In this document: one piece after another, positions 23,747 through 32,412 of the stretch
How the letters are laid out: each line of letters opens with the position of its first letter
Position numbering within the stretch: position 1 is the stretch's first letter
Source of the DNA: PeH17 sp964414925
GTDB taxonomy: Bacteria; Bacillota; Clostridia; Christensenellales; CAG-138
Length of the DNA: 39,297 bases
Direction: 5' to 3'
NCBI GenBank assembly: GCA_964414925.1
Contig: CAYPXV010000003.1
Span: forward strand, 1 to 39,297
The notes under the pieces: generated by a model
Told to the model about the DNA's origin: nothing
The model's database searches: none
Seen by the model: only the letters and a program-made list of their open reading frames with translations
Position numbers and translations under genes: made by a program

Positions 23747-25069
23747 ATGGGAAACAATAAAAGAGAGTTTCGGAAAGGGGACTATCTGAAAAGCGTGAAT
23801 AGAGATAACTTAGATTTAGTAGCACTTAAGAAACTACACGAAGAATCAACTCAGCAATTTACATCAATTGTAGAACAAAAGTTAAAGCTCAATATGGCAA
23901 GAGGAAAGCCGAGTGCAGCACAGCTGGCACTTTCCGGCAGATTATTAAATATGCCTATTGAGGATACAATGGATGACGGTGTTGAAGCTCGTAACTATGG
24001 CGAACTCATGGGTTTACATTCATGCCGTAAGCTTTTTGCGGACTTATTGGGTGTAAAATATGAGCAGGTTTTCGTTGGCGGAAATTCAAGTCTTACTTTA
24101 ATGTACGATACGATTTCCAAGGCGTATACACATGGCTTACTGCATTCGGATAAACCGTGGTCGCAGCTTGATGAGGTTTCTTTCATTTGCCCTGTGCCGG
24201 GATATGATCGCCATTTTGCGATTTCGGCTGCATTCGGAATGAAAATGATTCCCGTTGCAATGCTTGATGACGGACCGGACATGGACGAAGTAGAAAGACT
24301 TGTTCGTGACGAGAAGGTAAAAGGTATGTGGTGCGTACCTAAATATTCAAATCCGACAGGCACCGTGTACAGCGAAGAAACGATAAAACGAATTGCAAAC
24401 CTGAAGCCTGCGGCAAAAGATTTTATCCTCATGTGGGATAATGCTTATTGCGTGCATGACCTTTACAACGTTGCAGCTCCGCAAATAGATATTCTTTCCG
24501 TGTGCGAGCAGGCAGGTAATGCCGATATGCCGTTTGAGTTTGCTTCCACTTCAAAGATGACATTCCCGGGTTCGGGCGTGGCATGCTTTGCTTGCAGTGA
24601 AGCAAATATGGACTATATGAAAAAGCTGATAACCGCTCAGTCAATCAGTTATGACAAGATAAATCAACTTCGTCATGTTCTGTTCTTCAAAGATAAGGAT
24701 GGCGTGATTGAGCATATGAGGAAACATGCGGAAATTCTGAAACCGAAATTCGATATGGTTGACAGAATCTTAACGGAAGAAATAGGCGAACTCGGTATTG
24801 CTTCATGGACAAAACCTGAAGGCGGTTACTTTGTGAGCTTAAATGTTGCCAACGGATGTGCTAAACGTGTTCATGAGCTTTGCCGTGAAGCAGGTGTCGT
24901 TATGACCGATGCGGGCGCAACATATCCGGGAAAAGTTGACCCGAATGACAGTAATTTGAGGATTGCTCCCAGCTTCCCATCTTTAGAAGAGCTTGAAAGC
25001 GCAATGCGAGTTCTTTGCGTATGTATCAAGCTTGCAACATGTGAGAAACTGATCAATAAATTGATGTAA
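23747..25069 (+). CDS. PLP-dependent aminotransferase, MocR-type aspartate aminotransferase family
   Basis: A 440-residue fold-type I aminotransferase, close to the family annotated as aspartate aminotransferase / Aminotran_MocR (PF12897) without the DNA-binding part. Recognisable: KLNMARGKPS, GGNSSLTLMYD, PKYSNPTGTVYS (Asn binding PLP), MWDNAYCVHDL and the PLP-lysine region ASTSKMTFPGSG. Start choice is uncertain. ATG 23747 lies 6 bases after the -10 box and would be leaderless. GTG 23795, with GAAAGGGG 14 bases upstream, matches the family N-terminus equally well. TTG 23741 lies upstream of the predicted transcript start. It is followed 19 bases on by tdh, hinting at an amino-acid catabolic role. 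Confidence 0.85.
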   Translation: MGNNKREFRKGDYLKSVNRDNLDLVALKKLHEESTQQFTSIVEQKLKLNMARGKPSAAQLALSGRLLNMPIEDTMDDGVEARNYGELMGLHSCRKLFADLLGVKYEQVFVGGNSSLTLMYDTISKAYTHGLLHSDKPWSQLDEVSFICPVPGYDRHFAISAAFGMKMIPVAMLDDGPDMDEVERLVRDEKVKGMWCVPKYSNPTGTVYSEETIKRIANLKPAAKDFILMWDNAYCVHDLYNVAAPQIDILSVCEQAGNADMPFEFASTSKMTFPGSGVACFACSEANMDYMKKLITAQSISYDKINQLRHVLFFKDKDGVIEHMRKHAEILKPKFDMVDRILTEEIGELGIASWTKPEGGYFVSLNVANGCAKRVHELCREAGVVMTDAGATYPGKVDPNDSNLRIAPSFPSLEELESAMRVLCVCIKLATCEKLINKLM

Positions 25070-25088
25070 TATTTTTCTGGAGGAAAAA

Positions 25089-26132
25089 ATGAAAAAGATG
25101 ATGAATGCCCTTGTCAAGACAGAAGCGGCTAAGGGCTTGACACTTATGCAAGTTCCCGTACCCGAACCGGGAATGGGCGAAGTGTTGATTAAAATTCGTA
25201 AGACAGCTATTTGCGGAACCGATGTTCATATATATAATTGGGACTCATGGTCTCAGCAGCATCTTACACCCCCCGTTGTGGTTGGTCATGAATACGTTGG
25301 CGAAATCGCACAGCTCGGAGAGGGCGTAACAGGACTTTACGTCGGTCAGCGTGTATCGGGCGAAGGTCATATCGTTTGCGGACATTGCCGTAATTGCCGC
25401 AGTGGCAACGGTCAGTGGTGCGAGCATACCCGTGGTGTCGGTGTTGAAAGAGACGGTGCTTTTGCCGAATATCTCTGCATTCCCGCTTCCAACGTCGTAC
25501 CGATGGACGGAAATAACATCCCCGATGATATTATCTCATTCTTTGATGCATATGGTAACGCCACACATACAGCTCTCATGTTTGATGTTATCGGTGAAGA
25601 CGTAATCATTACCGGTGCAGGTCCTATAGGCATGATGGCAGCGGCGATTGTCAGACATAATGGGGCACGCAACGTCATAATCACGGACGTTAACGAATAT
25701 AGATTGAACTTAGCTAAAACCCTCGGAGCAACACGTCCTGTTAATGTAGCAAAGGAAAACTTGGCTGATGTTATGAAGGAACTCGGAATTAAAGAAGGTT
25801 TTGACGTCGGTTTGGAAATGAGCGGTAACGGCGGTGCGCTGAATCAGCTCATTAAGTCGATGAGACATGGCGGAAAGGTCGCTTTGCTCGGTATTGCAGG
25901 ACCCGGAACCGTTGTTGACTGGAACGATATCATTTTCAAAGGACTTACACTGCAAGGCATCTACGGCAGGAAAATGTTTGAAACATGGTATAAGATGGGT
26001 GCAATGATTGAGGCAGGTCTTGATCTTACCCCGATGGTAACTCACAAGTTCAATTATCGTGACTTCGAAAAGGGCTTCGAAGCGATGATGAGCGGTAAGA
26101 GCGGTAAAGTTGTCCTTGATTGGACTGAATAA
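25089..26132 (+). CDS. tdh: L-threonine 3-dehydrogenase
   Basis: A 347-residue zinc-dependent medium-chain dehydrogenase that oxidises threonine to 2-amino-3-ketobutyrate. Evidence: catalytic zinc ligand region AICGTDVHIYNWD, GHEYVGEI, the structural-zinc cysteines CGHCRNCRSGNGQWC, and the Rossmann ITGAGPIGMMAAAI. The HIYNWD and GYVGE-type sequences are typical of Tdh rather than sorbitol or alcohol dehydrogenases. TGGAGG precedes the ATG. The next gene is kbl, the second enzyme of the same pathway, which makes the assignment firm. Confidence 0.96.
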   Translation: MKKMMNALVKTEAAKGLTLMQVPVPEPGMGEVLIKIRKTAICGTDVHIYNWDSWSQQHLTPPVVVGHEYVGEIAQLGEGVTGLYVGQRVSGEGHIVCGHCRNCRSGNGQWCEHTRGVGVERDGAFAEYLCIPASNVVPMDGNNIPDDIISFFDAYGNATHTALMFDVIGEDVIITGAGPIGMMAAAIVRHNGARNVIITDVNEYRLNLAKTLGATRPVNVAKENLADVMKELGIKEGFDVGLEMSGNGGALNQLIKSMRHGGKVALLGIAGPGTVVDWNDIIFKGLTLQGIYGRKMFETWYKMGAMIEAGLDLTPMVTHKFNYRDFEKGFEAMMSGKSGKVVLDWTE

Positions 26133-26161
26133 ACAAAATCGACGAAAGGAATTTTATTTAA

Positions 26162-27343
26162 ATGAACAAAGCATATGAAATTTTTCGTAACGAACTTGCC
26201 TCAATAAAAGAAGCAGGCACTTACAAGGATGAGCGTATAATCACGACTCCGCAGAAGGCTCGTATCAATACGACAGCTAAAGACGGTGTACTCAATATGT
26301 GCGCTAATAACTATCTCGGCTTGTCCGATAATAAAGATATTATTGCCGCTGCAAAAGCCAGCTATGATAACTGGGGCTTCGGTTTATCTTCTGTCCGCTT
26401 TATCTGCGGTACACAGCAAATCCATAAGCAGCTCGAGCGCAAGCTTGCAGATTTTATCGGTACTGATGACTGTATTCTTTATTCATCCTGCTTTGATGCA
26501 AACGGCGGTCTTTTCGAAACCCTCTTGGGCAAAGAAGATGCGGTTATTTCCGATGAACTTAATCATGCCAGCATCATTGACGGTGTTCGTCTGTGCAAAG
26601 CTCAGAGATTCCGTTATAAGAACAATAACATGGATGACCTCCGTGCCCAACTCGAAGCTGCCAAGGATTGCAGAATTAAACTTATTGCAACCGATGGCGT
26701 ATTCTCTATGGATGGCTTCATTGCCAATTTGCCCGCAATCTGTGACCTCGCAGATGAATACGGCGCATTGGTAATGGTTGACGACAGCCATGCTGTAGGC
26801 TTTATGGGCGAACATGGACGCGGAACCGCAGAGGCTTGCGGCGTTATGGGTCGTGTAGACATAGTTACAGGTACTCTCGGTAAGGCAATGGGCGGTGCAA
26901 GCGGCGGATATACCTGCGCCCGTCAGGAAATAATCGATCTGCTCCGTCAAAAATCCCGTCCCTACCTTTTCTCCAATACTCTTGCTCCCGCAATTTGCGC
27001 AGCATCGATTAAGGTTATCGATATGCTGACAGAGTCAACCGAACTCAGAGACAGAGTTCACGAGAATACACGTTATTTCCGTCAGGAACTCGGCAAGCTC
27101 GGTTTCGATGTGCCCGAAAGCACACATCCCATAGTCCCTGTTATGCTCTATGATGCTAAAGTTGCTCAGGAGTTTGCAAAGCGTATGCTCGAAAAGGGTG
27201 TTTATGTAGTCGGTTTCTGCTATCCCGTTGTTCCTATGGGAAAGGCAAGGATTCGTACTCAAGTATCTGCCGGACATACAAAGGAAGATCTCGATTTTGC
27301 TGTTCGTTGCTTCAAAGAAGTTAAAGAAGAAATGGGCATCTAA
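26162..27343 (+). CDS. kbl: Glycine C-acetyltransferase (2-amino-3-ketobutyrate CoA ligase)
   Basis: A 393-residue alpha-oxoamine synthase that cleaves 2-amino-3-ketobutyrate with CoA to glycine and acetyl-CoA. It has the family start YKDERIITTPQKARI, NMCANNYLGLS, the PLP-binding MVDDSHAVGF and the Schiff-base lysine in GTLGKAMGG (K241). With tdh 29 bases upstream it forms the standard threonine degradation pair; glyA at 37803 can then connect glycine with serine and one-carbon units. GAAAGGAA is the SD. Confidence 0.97.
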   Translation: MNKAYEIFRNELASIKEAGTYKDERIITTPQKARINTTAKDGVLNMCANNYLGLSDNKDIIAAAKASYDNWGFGLSSVRFICGTQQIHKQLERKLADFIGTDDCILYSSCFDANGGLFETLLGKEDAVISDELNHASIIDGVRLCKAQRFRYKNNNMDDLRAQLEAAKDCRIKLIATDGVFSMDGFIANLPAICDLADEYGALVMVDDSHAVGFMGEHGRGTAEACGVMGRVDIVTGTLGKAMGGASGGYTCARQEIIDLLRQKSRPYLFSNTLAPAICAASIKVIDMLTESTELRDRVHENTRYFRQELGKLGFDVPESTHPIVPVMLYDAKVAQEFAKRMLEKGVYVVGFCYPVVPMGKARIRTQVSAGHTKEDLDFAVRCFKEVKEEMGI

Positions 27344-27359
27344 TGTGAATTTATTTTCG

Positions 27360-27385
27360 TTGAGCGGTTGGAAACAGCCGCTCAA
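27360..27385 (+). other. RNA hairpin with GAAA tetraloop between kbl and trpS
   Basis: Bases 27360-27370 pair with 27375-27385 over 11 pairs (one G-U) closed by a GAAA loop. No T run follows, so it is not a normal intrinsic terminator. It may stabilise or process the transcript, or act as a weak attenuator. There is no room for a T-box. Confidence 0.6.
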
Positions 27386-27418
27386 TGTGGTAATAAGTTA
27401 TAAATCTGGAGTACAAAT

Positions 27419-28408
27419 ATGAATAAAAAAATTATTCTCAGTGGGATTCAGCCCAGCGGCACTCCGACTCTCGGAAACTATATCGGTGCATTGCGTAACT
27501 GGTATTTGATGCAAAAAGAAGATAACTATTGTTTCTATTGCGTTGCAAACATGCATGCGCTTACAGTTCGTCAAGATTCGAACGAACTTCGTGAGCGATC
27601 AATGAGCATGGCTGCTCTGCTTATTGCCTGTGGCATCGATCAAAAATTGTCACCTCTTTTTATCCAGAGCGATGTTGTTCAACATGCTCAACTTAACTGG
27701 GTTCTGGCTTGTAACGCTTATATGGGCGAACTCAACAGAATGACCCAGTTTAAAGATAAAAGTGCTAAACATTCTGACAATATTAATGCAGGCTTATACA
27801 CTTACCCTGTCCTTATGGCAGGCGATATCCTGCTGTATCAATCGGATCTTGTACCAGTCGGAAATGACCAGAAACAACATGTCGAGCTTGCCAGAAATAT
27901 TGCCGTAAGATTTAACAATGCGTATGGTGAAACTTTCAAAATTCCCGAACCCTTCATACCCAAAGTCGGCGGACGTGTTATGAGCCTTACCGATCCGGAG
28001 AAGAAGATGAGTAAGTCCGACTCGAATCCGAACTCATATATCTCTATTCTCGATGAACCGTCGGTAATTATGAAGAAGTTTAAGAGAGCGGTTACGGACA
28101 GTGAAGGTTATATCTCCTATGAAGAAGGACGTTACGGCATTAATAATCTTTTGTCAATTTACAGCGCAATTACTTCTAAGTCAATAGAGGAGTCCGTTGC
28201 GGAATTTGAAGGCTGTGGATACGGAAAGCTTAAGACATCCGTTGCCGAAGCAGTTATAAATGAACTTGAACCCGTTCAACAGGCTTATAAGAATATCCTG
28301 TCCGATAGGGGTACACTTGAAAACATCCTGCGTGACGGTGCCGAACGTGCGTCGGAGGTCGCCGAAAGAACAATCGACTCTGTCTATCGCAAGGTTGGAC
28401 TTCGATAA
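27419..28408 (+). CDS. trpS: Tryptophanyl-tRNA synthetase
   Basis: A 329-residue class I synthetase of normal length. The N-terminal ILSGIQPSGTPTLGNYIGAL contains the HIGH-equivalent TLGNYIG, and the second signature is EKKMSKSDSNP (KMSKS). ALTVRQ, MAGDILLYQ and VGNDQKQHVELAR are typical TrpRS sequences. The start has TGGAG upstream. It follows kbl by 75 bases with a hairpin between, and precedes the aminopeptidase by 24 bases. Confidence 0.97.
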   Translation: MNKKIILSGIQPSGTPTLGNYIGALRNWYLMQKEDNYCFYCVANMHALTVRQDSNELRERSMSMAALLIACGIDQKLSPLFIQSDVVQHAQLNWVLACNAYMGELNRMTQFKDKSAKHSDNINAGLYTYPVLMAGDILLYQSDLVPVGNDQKQHVELARNIAVRFNNAYGETFKIPEPFIPKVGGRVMSLTDPEKKMSKSDSNPNSYISILDEPSVIMKKFKRAVTDSEGYISYEEGRYGINNLLSIYSAITSKSIEESVAEFEGCGYGKLKTSVAEAVINELEPVQQAYKNILSDRGTLENILRDGAERASEVAERTIDSVYRKVGLR

Positions 28409-28432
28409 TAATTTTAAGGGGGAAACTTTAGA

Positions 28433-29659
28433 ATGAACAATATGCTTTCTGAATATGCACGTTTATTGGTGGAAGTAGGTTTGAACGTTCAAAAAGGACA
28501 GTACGTACTTATTAATTCGCCGATTTCGTGTGCTGATTTTACAAGACGTTGTGTTGATGCCGCCTATGCCGCAGGTGCTTGCGATGTGTTGGTAAACTGG
28601 GGTGATGATTATGTTTCGCGTCAGCATTGGCTGAATGCGGATGATTCCGTTTTTGACAATGTCTTTTCGTGGGACGTTGATAAAAACCTCGGTTATGCGA
28701 AATTAGGTGCTGCAAGGCTGTCAATTTCGGCATCGGATCCCGAAAATTTAAAGGGTGTCGATCCGTCAAGGATGGAACGTGCTTCCAAAGCCTCGGGCGA
28801 AGCTAATAAGGAATTCCATGAAATGATGATGACCAGTGCTTTCCCTTGGTGCGTTGCAAGTATCCCGGTTCCGTCGTGGGCAAAGAAGGTCTTTCCCGAA
28901 TTGCCTGAGGATGAGGCAATGGAAAAACTCTGGGAAAGTATTTTCAGTGCGGTTAGAATTACTCCTCAGGGCGGTGCCGTAGAGCGTTGGAGAGAGCATT
29001 GTGACTATTTAAAGCAGAAGAGAGAAGCTTTAAATAACTTTAATTTTAAATTCTTGCATTATACCAATTCAATCGGTACGGATTTGATGATTGAATTACC
29101 CGAGAACCATATCTGGATGGCAGGTTCGGAATACAGCAAGAACGGTATTGAATTTGTAGCCAATATGCCCACGGAAGAAGTTTTTACCGCCCCTAAACTC
29201 GATGGCGTAAACGGAAAAGTTGTTGCATCAATGCCACTGGTCGAAGGCGGTAATATCATTAATAATTTTTACATGATTATTAAAGACGGTGTTATCGTTG
29301 AAGTTCATGCGGAACAGGGTGAGGAGTATTTAAAACAGGCGATCGCATTGGACGAAGGTGCATCACGTCTCGGTGAAGTTGCATTAGTTCCGTTTGATTC
29401 TCCGATTTCAAACAGCGGAATCCTGTTTTATAATACCTTGTTTGATGAAAACGCATCGTGCCACCTTGCTTTCGGTGCTGCTTATCCTTGTGTAAAAAAC
29501 GGTGAGAACATGACTGCCGAGGAATTGACTGCCGCCGGTCTTAACAATAGCATTCAACATTGCGATTTTATGATCGGTACGTCGGACCTTTCCATAGTAG
29601 GTATCACGCATGACGGTAGGGAAGTACCGGTATTTGTTGACGGAAATTTCGCAATTTAA
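28433..29659 (+). CDS. M29-family metallo-aminopeptidase
   Basis: A 408-residue enzyme of the thermophilic aminopeptidase family M29 (AmpS/AmpII type), cytoplasmic exopeptidases with two metal ions. Metal-ligand regions are recognisable: FVANMPTEEVFTAP, LGEVALVPFDSPIS, FYNTLFDENASCHLAFG and HCDFMIGTSDLSI, with the expected Glu, His and Asp residues. Length is that of the family. AAGGGGG is upstream of the ATG. It is in the same direction and close to trpS and the next two genes. Confidence 0.92.
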   Translation: MNNMLSEYARLLVEVGLNVQKGQYVLINSPISCADFTRRCVDAAYAAGACDVLVNWGDDYVSRQHWLNADDSVFDNVFSWDVDKNLGYAKLGAARLSISASDPENLKGVDPSRMERASKASGEANKEFHEMMMTSAFPWCVASIPVPSWAKKVFPELPEDEAMEKLWESIFSAVRITPQGGAVERWREHCDYLKQKREALNNFNFKFLHYTNSIGTDLMIELPENHIWMAGSEYSKNGIEFVANMPTEEVFTAPKLDGVNGKVVASMPLVEGGNIINNFYMIIKDGVIVEVHAEQGEEYLKQAIALDEGASRLGEVALVPFDSPISNSGILFYNTLFDENASCHLAFGAAYPCVKNGENMTAEELTAAGLNNSIQHCDFMIGTSDLSIVGITHDGREVPVFVDGNFAI

Positions 29660-29678
29660 TTGAACATAGGTAAAGCAT

Positions 29679-30326
29679 ATGAAGAAGAAATACACGATTA
29701 TAATTAAAATTGCAATCTATATCGTTGTTATTCTTCTTTGTATGGTTCTTTATTTCAAGTACGGCTTGATAGAAAACGAGCAAGTTGACGGTAATTCTCC
29801 CGAACTGACTGTCGTACCCACGACTTCGCCACAACCATATCCGTGCCGATATGAGATTGTTGAAAATATAATTAACGAGGGTATTCAGATAAGTACCGAT
29901 GTTTATTATTTTAACAAAGATGAATCATATTATGATTACAAATTTGAATACGGCACCGATTCTGTTTATGAAGGCACAGTGAGGATAACCGTTAATAAAT
30001 TTGACTGTATCCTTTGCTCCGAGCTTCAGCTTAAAAATTTATCAAAAGTTCCCGATGCAATAGGGGAACGGGAATTGTTGGAATTGGAAAGCTTAAAGCG
30101 GGATAAGGAAAATATCGAGCTTATGCGTAAATTCGTTCTTGCATGTACTAAACTTTTGAATAAAGATGAAGTTATTCCGGTGACTATCCTGAATAAGATA
30201 ATCGACAGAGTTCAATCCGCCTATCTTGAAGAAAAAGAACTGAGCTTTACCGAGTATGGCGTTCGTTATAGATTAATTTGCGATGAATCCGAATTGTATT
30301 CAAATTATTATTTATTGGTAAATTAA
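29679..30326 (+). CDS. Membrane-anchored protein of unknown function
   Basis: A 215-residue protein I do not recognise. It starts with KKKYT and a single membrane helix (about 7-27), then a short Pro/Thr-rich spacer (about 37-55, VVPTTSPQPYP) and an acidic, probably globular extracellular part rich in Tyr, Glu and Lys, with a helical stretch around residues 120-170. Only weak SD sequence (ATAGG) precedes the ATG. It lies 19 bases after the aminopeptidase and 10 before the Spo0A-like gene, so it may belong functionally with that regulator. No catalytic motif is visible. Confidence 0.75.
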   Translation: MKKKYTIIIKIAIYIVVILLCMVLYFKYGLIENEQVDGNSPELTVVPTTSPQPYPCRYEIVENIINEGIQISTDVYYFNKDESYYDYKFEYGTDSVYEGTVRITVNKFDCILCSELQLKNLSKVPDAIGERELLELESLKRDKENIELMRKFVLACTKLLNKDEVIPVTILNKIIDRVQSAYLEEKELSFTEYGVRYRLICDESELYSNYYLLVN

Positions 30327-30336
30327 GAGTAAGCTT

Positions 30337-31263
30337 ATGTCGTATAAATCGAGAAGAGATGAATTTTATCCGAATGAATTTGACTATGTGAAACTGATGA
30401 CACTGTTTACAGTTCCGCTTATTGTAACTTCTCCTTTGCATATAAGGAATGGTCGGGAATTTGGTGACGAGATGTTTAAAGCATTGTCGGAACAGTTTGT
30501 CAGAACTCAACCGCCTTTGAGAGATAAAAACAGCTTTTTGCATATGCTTTTCAATTGCATCCCCGGAATTATCCTTATCGAGAATAATTTTGATGGGATT
30601 GATATGATTGAATGTATAAAAGCTTTAAAAACAGGCGAAGTTTGTAAAAATACCGAGTTCTACATTGTTGCCAGGCGAACCAATAAAACCCTCGAAGCAA
30701 AGTGCAAAGAAAGTCCTTATGTCAGAGGTGTAATTTATGCGAGCGCACCAATCAAAGAATCGGTCAACAGAATCGCTAAAGAATATCGCGAAATGCTCAA
30801 TGAGCGTGTAAGGTTGAATAAGACACTCGATAATCTTCCGGATCAAAGATCACCGTACCTGGTGTTCATGGATTCCGAAAAAGAAGGTAAATTATTCAGT
30901 GGAAACTTGATTAATGACTTGCTTAGACCGTTGGGCTTTGACAAAAAGCAAGTCGGAACGCAGTATACTTGCACCATGATTGCTTTGGGTCTTTTGGGCT
31001 GTGCATCTTCGATGAATGAGATGTATGAATACATCGCTCTTATCGAATGTACCACTCCTCAAATTGTTGAGAAAACTATAAGGTATTCTATCGAACAAGC
31101 ATGGACTCGTCCGACATCCGCTATGCAGATGGTTGTTTTCGGCAATACCATCGATCCGGAAAAGGGTAAGCCCACCAATGCCGAGTTCTTATCGACAGTA
31201 GTGCAGCATATACGCACACATAACTACAACAATATGTTGGTTTGCGGCGATATGGACGATTAA
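30337..31263 (+). CDS. Orphan Spo0A-like regulator with degenerate receiver
   Basis: A 308-residue protein ending in a Spo0A-type DNA-binding domain (about 190-297): VEKTIRYSIEQAWTRP (244-259), VVFGNTID and KGKPTNAEFLSTVVQHIR (276-293), closely following the Spo0A recognition-helix and C-terminal sequence pattern. The N-terminal 170 residues resemble a receiver, but its phosphorylation set is broken. The phospho-acceptor position is Glu (E82 in IILIENNFDGID), the early acidic pair is missing, and the Lys before Pro near strand 5 is Ala (SAP, about 136-138). It is therefore unlikely to be the canonical Spo0A and may be constitutively active or ligand-controlled. It is the last gene before a terminator, next to a membrane protein. 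Confidence 0.85.
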   Translation: MSYKSRRDEFYPNEFDYVKLMTLFTVPLIVTSPLHIRNGREFGDEMFKALSEQFVRTQPPLRDKNSFLHMLFNCIPGIILIENNFDGIDMIECIKALKTGEVCKNTEFYIVARRTNKTLEAKCKESPYVRGVIYASAPIKESVNRIAKEYREMLNERVRLNKTLDNLPDQRSPYLVFMDSEKEGKLFSGNLINDLLRPLGFDKKQVGTQYTCTMIALGLLGCASSMNEMYEYIALIECTTPQIVEKTIRYSIEQAWTRPTSAMQMVVFGNTIDPEKGKPTNAEFLSTVVQHIRTHNYNNMLVCGDMDD

Positions 31264-31278
31264 ATTAATTTAAAATTA

Positions 31279-31310
31279 ACATCCGGGGCGTCTATGCGCT
31301 CCGGATGTTT
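31279..31310. terminator. Hairpin terminator between convergent genes
   Basis: ACATCCGGGGCG (31279-31290) pairs with CGCTCCGGATGT (31297-31308), 12 pairs with one G-U. A TTTT follows in the plus direction and a T-rich stretch in the minus direction, so it can serve both the Spo0A-like gene and pfk. Confidence 0.7.
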
Positions 31311-31324
31311 TGGTAATTTGTTTA

Positions 31325-32386
31325 TTATTTAAAGTAAAGAGATGCAGCCTCATAGAAATCTTTATCGACTTCCTTGCGTACGGTAACGGCGGTTTCCAAA
31401 TCGGCAGCAATGATTTTTGTTCCGGATTGAGCTACCATCTTACCGTATTCGCCTTTGGCAACCAGCTCTCCTGCTTTTATTCCAAGACGAGTACCGAGAA
31501 CTCTGTCAAATGCACAAGGCGAACCACCACGCTGAATATGACCTAAGACTACGGGTCTGCACTCAAAATATTGAGCATCACTGCCGAGCAGAGGATCGTT
31601 TTTCATGGTATTCTCAATCATATCGGATAGGTTCTTTGCCAAATTTTTATGAATGAGAAGCTTGTTTCCGAAGGGATCTGTTCCGATGTCTATTTCATCA
31701 CTGCCGAGCAGTTCGAAACCTTCCGCTACAACAATTATGGTGTGGCGATCTCCCCTTAAATATCTCCTGCGTATGAGTGAGATTATCTCATCATAACTTT
31801 TGGGAAACTCCGGTATCAACACAAGATGTGCATTGGCGGCAAGTCCCGCTTGCAATGCAATCCATCCGGTATGTCTGCCCATACATTCAACGACGATACA
31901 TCTTGAATGTGCCTTTGCTGTCGTTTGAAGACGGTCTATCGCCTCCATTGCTATGTTTGCGGCTGTTTCAAAACCGAAAGTATAATCGGTGCAGCTTAAA
32001 TCGTTATCTATGGTTTTAGGCACGCCGATTACGTTTATACCGAGTTTTCTAAGTGTATTCGCTACACCAAGTGTATCGTCGCCGCCTATTGCAACAAGTC
32101 CTTCCAGGTCAAGTGCTTCAAGAACGTCACGAATTGTTGAAGGTCCGTTCGGATCTGCCATGACATTAGTACGTGAGCTTCCTATTATCGTTCCGCCAAG
32201 GGTCTGTATTCCTTCAACTTCGGAAAGAGTAAGCCAGTGTCCTCTTGCATTTAACGCACCGCGCCAACCATCGTTAAATCCGAAAACTTCTATGCCGTAT
32301 TCCGCACATTTTTCAACTACGCCTCGTATAACTGCGTTCAATCCGGGACAGTCTCCGCCGCCGGTTAAGATACCTATTTTTCTCAT
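31325..32386 (-). CDS. Phosphofructokinase, predicted pyrophosphate-dependent
   Basis: A 353-residue group A phosphofructokinase. Fold and active-site motifs: ILTGGGDCPGLNAVI, GGDDT (101-105), PKTIDND (123-129), MGRHTGWIAL and LGHIQRGGSP. Asp at 104 (ATP enzymes have Gly) and Lys at 124 (Gly in ATP enzymes) are the residues that mark PPi-using PFKs, so I predict PPi as phosphoryl donor and a reversible reaction. The ATG at 32386 is chosen because AGGAG lies 5 bases before it; the open frame begins 5 codons earlier. It is the last gene of hflX-tmk-pfk, 26 bases after tmk. Confidence 0.92.
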   Translation of the reverse strand: MRKIGILTGGGDCPGLNAVIRGVVEKCAEYGIEVFGFNDGWRGALNARGHWLTLSEVEGIQTLGGTIIGSSRTNVMADPNGPSTIRDVLEALDLEGLVAIGGDDTLGVANTLRKLGINVIGVPKTIDNDLSCTDYTFGFETAANIAMEAIDRLQTTAKAHSRCIVVECMGRHTGWIALQAGLAANAHLVLIPEFPKSYDEIISLIRRRYLRGDRHTIIVVAEGFELLGSDEIDIGTDPFGNKLLIHKNLAKNLSDMIENTMKNDPLLGSDAQYFECRPVVLGHIQRGGSPCAFDRVLGTRLGIKAGELVAKGEYGKMVAQSGTKIIAADLETAVTVRKEVDKDFYEAASLYFK

Positions 32387-32412
32387 GTCGTCTCCTATCA
32401 TTTTTTAATTAC

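Noticed and set aside
26286..26774. Open frame of 162 codons inside kbl in another frame
   Set aside because: It overlaps the conserved catalytic part of kbl entirely, shows no motif and has no ribosome binding site.
27344..27418. T-box or other amino-acid-sensing leader before trpS
   Set aside because: The gap is only 75 bases and holds a single GAAA hairpin, with no T-box sequence and no terminator.
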